Counted from the first letter of the stretch, positions 49,578 through 59,033 are shown. The stretch: 64,000 nucleotides of DNA from Lachnospiraceae bacterium (GCA_017405805.1 JAFQZU010000005.1:124001-188000); one strand, 5' to 3'. The notes: a model not told the origin generated them from the letters alone. A program made the numbers and translations.

Positions 49578-51403
49578 GACCCGCTGTCCAGCTTCAGCAC
49601 GTTCATGAAGGCTTCCTTGGGGATCTCTACATTGCCCACGATCTGCATGCGCTTCTTGCCTTCCTTCTGTTTCTCGAGCAGCTTCTTCTTTCGGGAGATA
49701 TCGCCGCCGTAGCACTTTGCCAGGACGTCCTTGCGAAGCTGCCTGACCGTCTCCCTCGCGATCACGCGGCCGCCAACCGCCGCCTGGATCGGCACGTCGA
49801 AGAGCTGTCTGGGGATCTCCTCCTTGAGCTTTTCGCACATCTTCCTGCCGCGCTCGTAGGCGCCGGCGGCGTGCACGATAAAGGAGAGGGCGTCGACCGG
49901 TTCCTTGTTGACCAGGATGTCCATTTTGACGAGTTCGGAGCGCTCGTAGCCCTTGAGCTCATAGTCGAAGGAGGCGTAGCCTCTGGACCTGGATTTGAGC
50001 GCATCAAAAAAGTCATAGATGATCTCGTTGAGCGGCAGCTCATACCGCAGAATGGCCCGCGTGGACTCGATGTACTCCGTGTCCAGATAGCGCCCGCGGC
50101 GCTCCTGGCACAGCTGCATGATGGGCCCGATGAACTCGGTGGTCACCATGATCTCCGCGCTGACGATGGGCTCCTCCATGTAGTCGATCTTGGAGGGGTC
50201 GGGCAGGTTGGAGGGATTGGTGAGCTCGATCATGGTGCCGTCGGTCTGATAGACCTTGTACACGACGCCGGGCGCCGTGGAGATCAGATCCATGTCGTAT
50301 TCGCGCTCGAGGCGCTCGAGGATGACCTCCATGTGCAGAAGGCCCAGAAAGCCGCAGCGGAATCCGAAGCCCAGCGCAAGGGAAGTCTCCGGCTCGAAAA
50401 AGAGCGCGGCGTCGTTGAGCTGCAGTTTTTCCAGCGCGTCGCGCAGGTCCGGATAGCGGGCGCTGTCCGCGGGATAGAGTCCGCAGAAGACCATGGGCTG
50501 CGCCTTTTTGTAGCCGGGAAGCGGCTCCGCGCAGGGTCTTTCGTTCCCCGTGACCGTATCACCCACGCGGGCGTCCTTGATATTTTTGATGGAAGCGGTA
50601 AAATACCCCACCTGCCCCGCGGAGAGCTCTTCGCAGGGAATGAACTGGCCGGGGCCGAAATATCCCACCTCCGTGACCTCGTTGACCGCACCGGTCGCCA
50701 TCATGCGCACGGGCATGCCCTTTCTGATGACGCCGTCCCGGATCCGGCAGAAGACGATGACGCCCCTGTAGGAATCGTAGAGAGAGTCAAAGATCAGCGC
50801 CTTCAGCGGCGCCTGCGCGTCTCCGTCCGGCGCGGGGATCTTCTCCACCACGGCCTCCAGGACGTCCTCTATGCCGATGCCCTGTTTTGCCGAGATCAAA
50901 GGCGCGTCCTCCGCCTCCAGACCGATCACGTCCTCGATCTCCTGCCGCACCAGGTCGGGCTGGGCGCTGGGAAGATCGATCTTGTTGATGACGGGAAATA
51001 CGTCCAGGTCATGCTCGAGCGCGAGGTATACGTTGGCCAGCGTCTGCGCCTGAATGCCCTGCGTGGCGTCCACCACCAGGATGGCGCCGTCGCACGCCGC
51101 CAGGGACCGGCTCACCTCGTAGTTGAAGTCGACGTGGCCGGGCGTATCGATCAGGTTGAACAGGTACTCTTTGCCGTCCTTCGCTTTGTAGACCAGGCGC
51201 ACCGCCTGGGATTTGATGGTGATGCCGCGCTCCCGCTCCAGGTCCATGTTGTCGAGCACCTGGTTCTGCATCTCCCTGCTGGTCAGAAGACCTGTTTTTT
51301 CGATCATCCGGTCAGCCAGCGTGGACTTGCCGTGGTCGATGTGGGCCACGATGCAGAAATTTCTCGTGCGCTCCTGAAGCTGCCGGTATTTATCCGTTGT
51401 CAT
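49574..51403 (-). CDS. lepA: Elongation factor 4 (LepA)
   Basis: Ribosomal GTPase that back-translocates or aids 30S assembly and initiation under stress. The 609-residue protein has the P-loop AHIDHGKST (20-28), [20 protein letters not shown] and NKID. Domains EF-G-like II, III and V follow, then the LepA-specific C-terminal domain ([44 protein letters not shown]). AAAAAGGGG lies about ten bases before the ATG. hemW overlaps its stop. Confidence 0.97.
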   Translation of the reverse strand: MTTDKYRQLQERTRNFCIVAHIDHGKSTLADRMIEKTGLLTSREMQNQVLDNMDLERERGITIKSQAVRLVYKAKDGKEYLFNLIDTPGHVDFNYEVSRSLAACDGAILVVDATQGIQAQTLANVYLALEHDLDVFPVINKIDLPSAQPDLVRQEIEDVIGLEAEDAPLISAKQGIGIEDVLEAVVEKIPAPDGDAQAPLKALIFDSLYDSYRGVIVFCRIRDGVIRKGMPVRMMATGAVNEVTEVGYFGPGQFIPCEELSAGQVGYFTASIKNIKDARVGDTVTGNERPCAEPLPGYKKAQPMVFCGLYPADSARYPDLRDALEKLQLNDAALFFEPETSLALGFGFRCGFLGLLHMEVILERLEREYDMDLISTAPGVVYKVYQTDGTMIELTNPSNLPDPSKIDYMEEPIVSAEIMVTTEFIGPIMQLCQERRGRYLDTEYIESTRAILRYELPLNEIIYDFFDALKSRSRGYASFDYELKGYERSELVKMDILVNKEPVDALSFIVHAAGAYERGRKMCEKLKEEIPRQLFDVPIQAAVGGRVIARETVRQLRKDVLAKCYGGDISRKKKLLEKQKEGKKRMQIVGNVEIPKEAFMNVLKLDSGS

Positions 51404-51430
51404 GCGTTTTGTAACCCCTTTTTGCTTATA

Positions 51431-54091
51431 TCACTCGTTTTCTCTCAGATAGATCTGCACCCTGCTCTGGATGACGTCCGCCACGTCCTGCGCGTTCTTT
51501 TGCCCCGCGAAGAAAGCGGCCGCCTCTTCCATAATGATATTCTCGACCGCCGCGTCACTGTAGACCGCCTTGTCGATACTGCGCAGGAACGCCTTGATCT
51601 GGTCGGCCTCTTCCATGGTGAGCGTCGGGAGCGAAATCATCTCCCCGCCGATGTTGACGACGATCGGCTCCTCCACGAGATTTCCCTGCCCGTCGTCGTA
51701 GACCTTGGGCTCCATGGCCTTCATGGCAAGCTCGTCGATCGCGCCCTCGTTTACGGGCCAGTAATAGGTGTTGATCTTCTGCTGGTACTCGTCCGTGAGG
51801 AAACTCCTCATGAACTGCCAGCACACGTCTTTATCCTTGGCAGCGGAGCTCATGGCAATCTGCAGCTGCGGGGAGATCGCTGCGTGGGAGCCGCCCTCGG
51901 ACGGGAATCCCGTCATCGTCAGATCCGCTCCGAAAACCCCGTAGCGCATGTAGGAGTAATCGTCATAGGAACAGAAATCCGTGATGTAGAACAGCGACTT
52001 GCCGCTCCTGTAGTCCGCGGATGTGTCCTCCATCAGGTCCTCGTCCTTGATCTCGCCCGGGAACTGGTTCATGAACTCCAGGAGAGAAACAAATTCCTCC
52101 CCGTCAAAATAGCACTCCCCCGTCTCCAGATCGATGAACCTGTCGCCGGACAGCTGCAGCGCGTTGTACATCAGCGTATCCCTCTCGACGAGGCCGAAGG
52201 CCCTGGAGATGTCAGTGCCCTTTTCCTGTGCAAGCGCGGATGCCTTCTGCAGATCAAAGGAGGCGGGATCGCCTATATCCGAAGCCAGTCCGGCCAGCGT
52301 CAGCACGTAGAAGGCCGGTACGACGGTATACATTTTGCCGTCTGTACGGAAGGCGTCCATTACATTGTTCAGGAACGTGATGTTCTGGAGCTCTCCGTCC
52401 CCGTCAAAATAGGGCGTCAGATCTTCCAGCACACCCTTTGCGATATAGCTGCGCAGGGGCATGGAGGCGGACAAAAGCATGATATCCGGCGCATTGCCCG
52501 ACGCGATGTCCGTGTTCAGGCGCGTCAGTCCCTCGGTCCCGGTCTGCGTGTCATACTGGGAATAATCCAGGATCTTGATGCGGGAATCGGTGCTGGTCTT
52601 GTTGAAATTCAGGACCTGCCTGCGCACCTCGTAGTCGATCTGGTAGCAGCCCAGCGTCAGCACCTGCCGGTTCGCCGCCACCTCCGGGTCCACCTTCTCG
52701 AGCACCGCGAGCTGGGTACTGCCCTCCGCGTCGACCGCAGCGGTGATAAACCTGCCCTCACCCAGCTCCGCGAACGCGTCCAGGGAGAGGATATCAATGT
52801 CCGAATCCAGGAAATTGATGATCTCGACAGGCTGACCGTCGTCCAAATTCAGCGCCGACACGTTTCTGTCGGACACAAGATAGAACTTCCCTTCGCTCCC
52901 GGCAAAAATGGTTCCCGCCACATTTCCGGAAGGCAGGACGCAGCGCTTCGATACACTGCCGTCCTGCGTACTGAGGATCGAGAGCTCCTCTCCTTCATCC
53001 CCCATGTACCATGCGGCCAGCTGCCCGTCCCCGGTGGCGTAAATGCCGCTTCCGATATACTTTTCGTCCCTTGAGATCTCTCTGACCAGGGACCCGTCCT
53101 CGCTGCTGTACAGAGAGAGTCCGTTGGAATCGCTCAGGACCAGTCCGTCCGCCGTGCTGACGATCTGATTCACATAGTACATGCTGTCATCAGTCGAGAG
53201 GGAGGTTTCCCAGACCATGGACCCGTCTGCCTCAAAGCAGGCGAGCTTGAAAGCGCTGGTCGAAGGCGCGCCGGTCCCCTCCGCGTCAAAATCCGCGTCT
53301 TCCACGATATCGGCGGTATATTCCTCTGTCGGATCCCCCTCCGTCTCCACGGGTTCCGGCTCTTCCACGATCCCTTCCGCTTCGCTGCCGGGCGTGATCC
53401 CCAGATCCTGTCCGTAGTCCTCCGCCGGGGCCTCTTCGGAACCCTCATCTGCGCTGCCTTCCGCGGGAGCCTCTTCTGTGCTGCCCTCTGCAGGAGCCTC
53501 TTCCGTACCGCCCTCCGCGGCCTCGTCGGCCGGTCCCTCCTCATACGTGAGGTCCTGGGCCGAGTCGATGACCTCAGCGCCGGGATCCGCCTCCGGAACG
53601 CCGGTCATCATGCCTTCGGTGCCGGTCGTCACCAGATAGAGCCTGCCGTTTCCGTCAAAACAGGAAGCCAGATAATCCTCGTCTCCATAACTGAGGATAT
53701 CGCCCACCTGCGCGCCGCTCCCGTCCTCATTGAAGGAGAGGATCTGCTGAGCTGTTCCGAAGTCGCTGTAGGAGACGGTCATGGCGTAAACTTTTCCGTC
53801 CTTGGCCATGATATTTTTGACGCTGCAGGAAGGAATATTGATGACCATGTCGTCACCCAGATTAAGCGGCTTCATGGTGTAGATCGCGTCAAAGCTCTGC
53901 TCGGCCTGCTCCTGGGGCGTCTGTGCCGTATCGGCCGCACCGGCCGCGCCGCCGCCCTGGGCTCCGCCGGACTCAGCTGCGCCGCTTGTCGCCGCGCCGC
54001 CCGCACTGCCTCCGCAGGCCGTGAGCTGCAGTGCCAGCACCGCTGTCATCAGGATTCCCGCCGCTCTTTTAAGCATCGTTTTTTTTCTCAT
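51431..54091 (-). CDS. Large lipoprotein: beta-propeller-like region fused to a solute-binding domain
   Basis: An 886-residue lipoprotein, about twice the length of a usual sugar-binding protein. Lipobox LTAC has its cysteine at position 26, after MRKKTMLKRAAGILMTAVLA. Residues about 65-475 contain repeated strands with [FL]xxDG[SN] turns (FNEDGSGAQ, FEADGSMVW, SSEDGSLV, STQDGSVS) typical of PQQ/WD-like propellers. They are interrupted by an acidic tandem repeat with TEEAPAEGS units. Residues about 475-830 resemble family 1 extracellular solute-binding proteins (LNTDIASGNAPDIMLLSA, FRTDGKMYTVVPAFYV, CWQFMRSFLTDEYQQKI). GGGGAGG precedes the ATG. Its first 23 bases overlap the preceding gene. 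A sensing or ligand-delivery role for the adjacent permeases is inferred. Confidence 0.82.
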   Translation of the reverse strand: MRKKTMLKRAAGILMTAVLALQLTACGGSAGGAATSGAAESGGAQGGGAAGAADTAQTPQEQAEQSFDAIYTMKPLNLGDDMVINIPSCSVKNIMAKDGKVYAMTVSYSDFGTAQQILSFNEDGSGAQVGDILSYGDEDYLASCFDGNGRLYLVTTGTEGMMTGVPEADPGAEVIDSAQDLTYEEGPADEAAEGGTEEAPAEGSTEEAPAEGSADEGSEEAPAEDYGQDLGITPGSEAEGIVEEPEPVETEGDPTEEYTADIVEDADFDAEGTGAPSTSAFKLACFEADGSMVWETSLSTDDSMYYVNQIVSTADGLVLSDSNGLSLYSSEDGSLVREISRDEKYIGSGIYATGDGQLAAWYMGDEGEELSILSTQDGSVSKRCVLPSGNVAGTIFAGSEGKFYLVSDRNVSALNLDDGQPVEIINFLDSDIDILSLDAFAELGEGRFITAAVDAEGSTQLAVLEKVDPEVAANRQVLTLGCYQIDYEVRRQVLNFNKTSTDSRIKILDYSQYDTQTGTEGLTRLNTDIASGNAPDIMLLSASMPLRSYIAKGVLEDLTPYFDGDGELQNITFLNNVMDAFRTDGKMYTVVPAFYVLTLAGLASDIGDPASFDLQKASALAQEKGTDISRAFGLVERDTLMYNALQLSGDRFIDLETGECYFDGEEFVSLLEFMNQFPGEIKDEDLMEDTSADYRSGKSLFYITDFCSYDDYSYMRYGVFGADLTMTGFPSEGGSHAAISPQLQIAMSSAAKDKDVCWQFMRSFLTDEYQQKINTYYWPVNEGAIDELAMKAMEPKVYDDGQGNLVEEPIVVNIGGEMISLPTLTMEEADQIKAFLRSIDKAVYSDAAVENIIMEEAAAFFAGQKNAQDVADVIQSRVQIYLRENE

Positions 54092-55451
54092 TGACTTTCC
54101 TCCCCGATCCGGCGTCCGCGCCGTCTTCCAGAGAAGCTGCGCCGTAGTATTCCGGATACTGTTTTTCAGATTGTCTCTCATAGACCGCCTCCTGCAGGGA
54201 ATGCAGGCCGCCCGCGAGGGACCAGGTCCTGTTCCGGTACATGAAGACGATGACTTTTACTATCTTCCAGACTGCCGCGAGAACGAACAGGAGCTGCGCC
54301 CCCAGAAGAAGAATGAGGATCTCTTCCCAGTAGGCGGCCGCGTTCTCCCAGCGCGGATATTTCACTGCCGCGGTCCTGACACCCCTTGTGCCGAGCTTCG
54401 TCAGTCCGTTAAGCCGGCCGCGCAGGGTCCAGCGGAAGGTGTTGTCCACGCATATCAGCTGCGAACTTTCTCTTCCGATCGATCGAAGTACGACCTGCCT
54501 TGCGTATCCCTCGACCGGTCCCGGGAGCACGATCTCATAACAGGTGATCCGGCCTGTATCGGTGACAGTCTGTCTCGTCACCTGGGCGCTCTTTCCGCTC
54601 TGGTCTGCGGCAGCGTTCCCGGTGTCCGCCGTCGGATCTGCCTCTTCCGGCGCGGCAGCGCTGCCCTGCGCTGCACTGCTGCCCTGTGCAGACACCATGT
54701 CCGCGGCAGCCGCTTCCGCCTCGCTCACGGACCCTCTGCCGGCGGTATTGGCCAGAAGAGACCGGTAAGGCACGAACAGGACCGGCAAGTCGGTCTCCAT
54801 ATCTTCGCTCATTCCGTCCCGGTTCAGTTCATTTTCCGGCAGCCATACCTGCGGCCTTCTGAAGACGCCGCAGATGATGTGGGACTGCTCGCCCAGAAGG
54901 AGCGTCCTGCCCGCCACGTCGGGAGAGCCGAACAGTTCCCAGGCCGTCTCCTCGTCGATCAGGACCTGGTCCTTCATCAGATTGTCATCCGCATAGTAGG
55001 ATCCGGACAGAAGCTGCAGGGGATGAAACTGGAAAAAGTCTCCTCCGGTCCCGACCGCTTCCGCCTCTATGCTCTTTTTTCCGCTGCGGATCGTCACGGT
55101 GCCCGTGCCGCTGTAGCAGTCCTGAAAGATTCTGTCCCCCGGCTTCTCCGGGTCAGGCTCGATGGAATCGCCCGCCAGCGCCTGCATCACGGCGCTCCGC
55201 ACCTGCGTCAGGTCACTCTCAGGAAGGCCTGCCTCCGGACTGAGGAAAGCGGAGATCTGGGAATAGCCTCCCGCGCTCTCCCAGCGGCGGGCGGCCTCCT
55301 GTTCAAACATCTGGGAGATCTTCCACTGAGAAAATCCCCACAAAAGGGCGGCTGCGGCCGCAAAAAGCACCGCGCCCCGGATGGCGGAACGTATATAGCT
55401 GTAGTACAGGGCACTGTGACGGCGCCCTGCGGCGCTCCTTTTTTTCTTCAT
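54069..55451 (-). CDS. Membrane protein with MacB-like periplasmic core domain
   Basis: A 460-residue protein with two membrane helices (about 25-43 and 383-407) framing a large outer domain. The stretch VLIDEETAWELFGSPDVAGRTLLLG followed by HIICGVF matches the MacB_PCD domain of FtsX/MacB permeases. The four-helix FtsX core is missing, and an Ala/Ser-rich low-complexity segment (about 230-270) splits the outer domain. It is not a complete exporter. Its ATG overlaps the adaptor gene stop (ATGA, 55448-55451), and its end overlaps the lipoprotein gene. It is presumably a structural partner of the HlyD-like adaptor. Family outside this domain not recognised. Confidence 0.75.
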   Translation of the reverse strand: MKKKRSAAGRRHSALYYSYIRSAIRGAVLFAAAAALLWGFSQWKISQMFEQEAARRWESAGGYSQISAFLSPEAGLPESDLTQVRSAVMQALAGDSIEPDPEKPGDRIFQDCYSGTGTVTIRSGKKSIEAEAVGTGGDFFQFHPLQLLSGSYYADDNLMKDQVLIDEETAWELFGSPDVAGRTLLLGEQSHIICGVFRRPQVWLPENELNRDGMSEDMETDLPVLFVPYRSLLANTAGRGSVSEAEAAAADMVSAQGSSAAQGSAAAPEEADPTADTGNAAADQSGKSAQVTRQTVTDTGRITCYEIVLPGPVEGYARQVVLRSIGRESSQLICVDNTFRWTLRGRLNGLTKLGTRGVRTAAVKYPRWENAAAYWEEILILLLGAQLLFVLAAVWKIVKVIVFMYRNRTWSLAGGLHSLQEAVYERQSEKQYPEYYGAASLEDGADAGSGRKVNEKKNDA

Positions 55452-56875
55452 CGCTTCTCCGTCTGGACGCCCTCACCGTTTTCTGCAAGACGGACCTGCA
55501 TACCAGCCGAGACCGGCTTGGTGGAGGTCGTGATCACATATTCGTAGCCGGACAGGTTCCCGGTCACCGCCGTCAGCGTATCGTCGGAATCGAGCACCGT
55601 CACATCCACCCTTGACGCAATGTAGCGATTTCCAAGGGGACTCTCTTTGCTGACCACGACCAGGACAAATTTGCCTGCGTTGTCCTCTCTGACCGCGCTG
55701 TTGGGAATGGTCAGGTCATAGGAGCGCACGTCGGTCCCCACCGAGAGCTGTACGCTGTCTCCGGGCTCCACCTCGTCCGAGGTGATCACAAATGTCAGTA
55801 CGCGGCTTCCCGCAGGATCCGCCTGGTCCTGCGTGACGGACTCCAGCGTCGCCTTGAAGGAGGTATAGGCCCATTCGTTCTGGGGTCTCGCCTCCATGCC
55901 GACCTTCAGTGCCTGCGCCTGCTCCTTGCTGACGGAGAAACTGACCGTCATCTTTTTGCCGTCCTGCCGGATCACTGCGCCGGGCATGTCGGCTGAGGCG
56001 GTATCGCCCACGTTGTAGCCGACGCTGGTGATCGTGCCGGCAACGGGGGCCTTGACGGTGGTCCCGACTTCCTTCCCTTCAAGGGATTCCACTTTCTTCT
56101 GCGCTTCGTCGATCTGTTTCTGCAGGCCCTTCAGCTCCAGTTCCGCCTGGATGCTGTTGACCGTGTTGTCCCTTGCGGTCGTCGCTGCGGCAAGCGCCGC
56201 GGCCGTATCCGCCTTGTGCTGCATGGCGTCAGCCAGGTCTTCCGCATTTTCCTGCGCTTCCTTGGCTGCTGCCTCGGCTTCTCCTTCCCCCTCGCCGCCG
56301 ACCGGCTGTGCGCGGTTGCTGATCCGGTCCACGACTCTCTGCGCCTCCGTGTCCTCGGACAGCGCCTCGTTGTAATTGGAATTGGCGGCGGAGATCCGCT
56401 CCTGCATCTCGTCGTCCGACAGGAAATTGCCTTCTCTTATTCTGTCCAGGGCCTCATTGGTCAGTGTCCCGCTGAAGAGGGCTTTTTCAAAGGCGCTCTT
56501 TGCGTCCGCCAGCTCCTGGCGCGCCTGGATCAGCTCATCGGATTCCGCATCCTCCAGTTCGAAGAGGACCGCGCCCTCTTCCACCTTCTCACCGACCGTG
56601 ACCTGCACGCTTGAGATCACGCGGTTCGAGGGCACGTTCACGTTGACGGGATTCTCCACCTGCGCCACGCCGGTCCCCCTGATCTTGGGAGAGATCTCTC
56701 CCTGCTGGACATACTGGGTCGCCACCTGCGGCAGCGAGTAATTCATGATGGTATTGGAGAAAAAGGTCAGAAGGAGCATGATCGTCAGGAAGATGATGAT
56801 CAGGTTTTTGACGGTATCCTTTCGTCTGGAAGGCACATACCGGGACTGCAGGTCCTTGTCTTCGATCTCGTACAT
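55448..56875 (-). CDS. HlyD/RND-type membrane fusion adaptor
   Basis: A 475-residue protein with one N-terminal membrane helix (about 22-44), a split biotinyl-lipoyl domain (VSSVQVTVGEKVEEGAVLFELE and VKAPVAGTITSVGYNVGD), and a long coiled-coil hairpin between them (about 110-275, rich in A, E, Q). Beta-barrel and C-terminal domains follow (VQLSVGTDVRSYDLTIPNSAVREDNAGKFVLVV). Such adaptors normally bridge exporters; here the neighbours are sugar-importer permeases, an unexpected pairing. AAAGGA lies before the ATG. The stop overlaps the MacB-like gene by four bases, and the preceding permease ends 39 bases upstream. Confidence 0.9.
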   Translation of the reverse strand: MYEIEDKDLQSRYVPSRRKDTVKNLIIIFLTIMLLLTFFSNTIMNYSLPQVATQYVQQGEISPKIRGTGVAQVENPVNVNVPSNRVISSVQVTVGEKVEEGAVLFELEDAESDELIQARQELADAKSAFEKALFSGTLTNEALDRIREGNFLSDDEMQERISAANSNYNEALSEDTEAQRVVDRISNRAQPVGGEGEGEAEAAAKEAQENAEDLADAMQHKADTAAALAAATTARDNTVNSIQAELELKGLQKQIDEAQKKVESLEGKEVGTTVKAPVAGTITSVGYNVGDTASADMPGAVIRQDGKKMTVSFSVSKEQAQALKVGMEARPQNEWAYTSFKATLESVTQDQADPAGSRVLTFVITSDEVEPGDSVQLSVGTDVRSYDLTIPNSAVREDNAGKFVLVVVSKESPLGNRYIASRVDVTVLDSDDTLTAVTGNLSGYEYVITTSTKPVSAGMQVRLAENGEGVQTEKR

Positions 56876-56914
56876 AGTGGGATCCTTTTTATCTTTGAAC
56901 TACACTGTCAACGG

Positions 56915-57889
56915 TTATTCCTTGATGCCGCCCTGGTACATGATGCCCTCTACAAGCGATTCCTCCCCGTAAATAAAGAGAAGGATGGGCAGGATCATAT
57001 ACACCACGGCGACGGCAAAAGCAAGCGAGATCTCCCCCGCGTTGATCCGGGAGAGAAAAACTGACAAAGGATGCATCTCCTCGTTGCTCAGGAGGATCAG
57101 CGGCTGTTCTACCATGTTCCAGTAGTCTATGAACAGCAGGATCGCTATGGAGGCGAACCCGCCGCGGCACAGGGGCAGACAGATCTGCGAAAAGATCTGC
57201 CACTCTCCGGCCCCGTCGATCGAGGCCGCCTCATAGATGGAGTAGGGAATGCGCTGCATATACCGCGTCAGCATATACACCGCGAAGGGGGAGAAGATCC
57301 CCGGGAGCCATATGGCCCACCGCGTGTCCAGGATCCCCAAAAAGGAGGATACCAGGAAGTTGGGGACGAGCGTCACCTGGTACGGCATCAGCATCAATAT
57401 AATGTAAGCGAAAAAAATGAATTCCTTGACTCTTCCCGAGTACCGCGCGAACCCGTAGGCGGCCAGCGCAGCCACAAGGAGCTGAAAGACCACGATCGGC
57501 ACCACGTAGATCACGGAATTCCAGAACTTGATCAGGTATGCGGGGCTTTTGAAGAGCACCGACGCATACTGGCTGAATGTGACCATGTCCGGTATGAATT
57601 TGAGATTCACCGTCTCCGACACATACACCTTCCCGCCCGTGTCGTTTTTGGCGAAGATGGCCCCGTAGTTGGCGTTGATCTCCGAGGGCGTCATGAAGGA
57701 GTTGGTGATGGTGAGGACGACGGGCGTGAGAAACAAAAACGCAAAAAACACAGCGGCAGCAGTCCGTCTTGCGATGATCCTGCTCTCCCTGCGCTCTTTT
57801 TTCCGCCGGTTCGCGGAAGGTGTTTTTCTGACGGTCCGGGAGACAGCAAGCGCTTTCTCCCGCCGCTTCACGGCCGGTTTGCTCTCCAT
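56915..57889 (-). CDS. Carbohydrate ABC transporter permease (MalG-like)
   Basis: A 324-residue inner-membrane permease of the CUT1 sugar-import family. About six helices begin at TAAAVFFAFLFLTPVVLTI. The coupling motif for the ATPase is EAASIDGAGEWQIFSQICLPLC, the EAA loop. The N-terminus is unusually long and basic (about 40 residues with RKTPSANRRKKERRESR). AGAGGAAAC precedes the ATG. It follows its partner permease by ten bases. No ATP-binding subunit is nearby, so a shared MsmK/MalK-type ATPase encoded elsewhere would be required. Confidence 0.9.
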   Translation of the reverse strand: MESKPAVKRREKALAVSRTVRKTPSANRRKKERRESRIIARRTAAAVFFAFLFLTPVVLTITNSFMTPSEINANYGAIFAKNDTGGKVYVSETVNLKFIPDMVTFSQYASVLFKSPAYLIKFWNSVIYVVPIVVFQLLVAALAAYGFARYSGRVKEFIFFAYIILMLMPYQVTLVPNFLVSSFLGILDTRWAIWLPGIFSPFAVYMLTRYMQRIPYSIYEAASIDGAGEWQIFSQICLPLCRGGFASIAILLFIDYWNMVEQPLILLSNEEMHPLSVFLSRINAGEISLAFAVAVVYMILPILLFIYGEESLVEGIMYQGGIKE

Positions 57890-57899
57890 ATTGTTTCCT

Positions 57900-58838
57900 C
57901 TACAGATCCCTGCTCAGCTTCGATTCCGCCTTCAGCAGGAGTCCTATGATCACGACCATGACCACCGCCATGATCACTGCGGCCGCTGACAGCTTCTGAT
58001 AGTCGAGCGACTGGAATGTGTTGTTCATAAAGTGCTGCAGAAGGTACAGGGAATCAAAAGGATAATCCCCGGTCAGCAGGTACACTTCACGAAAGACTTT
58101 GAAGGAATTGATCAGGGACATGATCGTGACGAAGGCGATCGTGGAGGACAGATACCGGATCTTGATCAGCCAGAAGATCTGCCTCTCGGACGCGCTCTCC
58201 AGCCGCGCCACCTCGATCTGGTCACGCGGCACCGCGGAGAGTCCCGCCATGAACAGGATCATGTTGTATCCCAGGTTTTTCCACAGAAAGAGCAGGACCA
58301 CCACAAGGGGCGCATAGGGCGACTTGAGCCAGTCTATCTTATCGATGCCGATCTTTGTGAGCCACACGTTCACCAGTCCGTTGTAATCGAACAGAACCTG
58401 CCAGATCAAAATGACGGAGGCGACCGGCACCATCATCGGCGTCAGGAAAAAGGACCGGAACTGGCTTCTGAACGGGATCCGGCTCTCCATGATGACCGCA
58501 AGCCACAGCGACAGGGCCACGGCCAGAGGAACGGCGATGGCCGAGAACAGAAGGGTGTTTTTGGCGGCGAGAAGAAACGCGCCGTTTCCCAGGACGCGAA
58601 TGTAATTGCCTATGCCCACAAAGCGTCCCTGCACGGGATTGTTGACCAGGGAATAGCGGATCACGACGCAGAAGGGAGCGACAAAAAAGAGTCCCACGCC
58701 GAAAAGGCTCGGCAGCAGAAAAAGCCAGGATGCCGCCTTTCCCCTCCTGCCCCGCTGCGCATGGGATTTCCTTCTCTCTTCACTTTTGGCTGCGTTCTTT
58801 CGCAGATACCTGTCTGCTCTCTGTACGGCTTCGCTCAT
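57900..58838 (-). CDS. Carbohydrate ABC transporter permease (MalF-like)
   Basis: A 312-residue permease with about six helices, starting at WLFLLPSLFGVGLFFVAPF, a classic MalF/UgpA-type opening. The EAA loop is altered (VARLESASERQIFWLIKIRYLSS): glutamate-alanine-alanine-aspartate-glycine is degenerate, and the usual LP pair is missing. The N-terminus is basic (RADRYLRKNAAKSEERRKSHAQRGRRG). GGAG lies 12 bases before the ATG. It is the first gene of the five-gene operon and has a promoter with a palindrome about 50 bases upstream. The substrate cannot be told. Confidence 0.9.
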   Translation of the reverse strand: MSEAVQRADRYLRKNAAKSEERRKSHAQRGRRGKAASWLFLLPSLFGVGLFFVAPFCVVIRYSLVNNPVQGRFVGIGNYIRVLGNGAFLLAAKNTLLFSAIAVPLAVALSLWLAVIMESRIPFRSQFRSFFLTPMMVPVASVILIWQVLFDYNGLVNVWLTKIGIDKIDWLKSPYAPLVVVLLFLWKNLGYNMILFMAGLSAVPRDQIEVARLESASERQIFWLIKIRYLSSTIAFVTIMSLINSFKVFREVYLLTGDYPFDSLYLLQHFMNNTFQSLDYQKLSAAAVIMAVVMVVIIGLLLKAESKLSRDL

Positions 58839-58876
58839 GCAGTTTCTACTCCGTCCTGCAGTAAATTTCCGTTCTC

Positions 58877-58921
58877 AAATGAATTTCATTTAATAATAAA
58901 GTATAATTTCTGCGCTTGCAA
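58877..58921 (-). promoter_or_regulatory. Promoter with operator-like palindrome before the transporter operon
   Basis: TTGCAA (58921-58916), 17 bases, TATTAT (58898-58893) on the minus strand. A perfect 15-base palindrome AAATGAATTTCATTT (58877-58891) covers the predicted start site, a good place for a repressor. The -35 region (minus strand TGCAAGCGCAGAAA) partly resembles a catabolite-response element, with three mismatches. Confidence 0.5.
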
Positions 58922-58963
58922 CCGATCCGGCTTATTGTGAAGCATATGTGACGGGCGTGTGAC

Positions 58964-59006
58964 AAAACAGCGGCCCCGCCGTCATTTCTTCATGACAGCA
59001 GGGCCG
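58964..59006 (-). terminator. Terminator of gpmI
   Basis: CGGCCC (58971-58976) pairs with GGGCCG (59001-59006), and inside it GTCAT (58981-58985) pairs with ATGAC (58992-58996), with a small internal loop between. On the minus strand the stem is followed by CTGTTTTG. On the plus strand it is followed by TTTTG, so it could work both ways. Confidence 0.6.
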
Positions 59007-59033
59007 TTTTGCATTCACATTCACGTCATATTT

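Noticed and set aside
49871-53074. A 1067-codon open frame on the plus strand opposite lepA and the large lipoprotein gene
   Set aside because: It is antisense to two well-supported genes, spans their junction, has no ribosome site or recognisable domain, and has the His/Arg/Gly-rich composition of GC-rich shadow frames. The same applies to the other long antisense frames in the window.
54069-56875. MacAB-type drug exporter
   Set aside because: There is no MacB ATPase and no FtsX helix bundle. The MacB-like protein has only the outer domain between two helices, and the neighbours are sugar-importer permeases.
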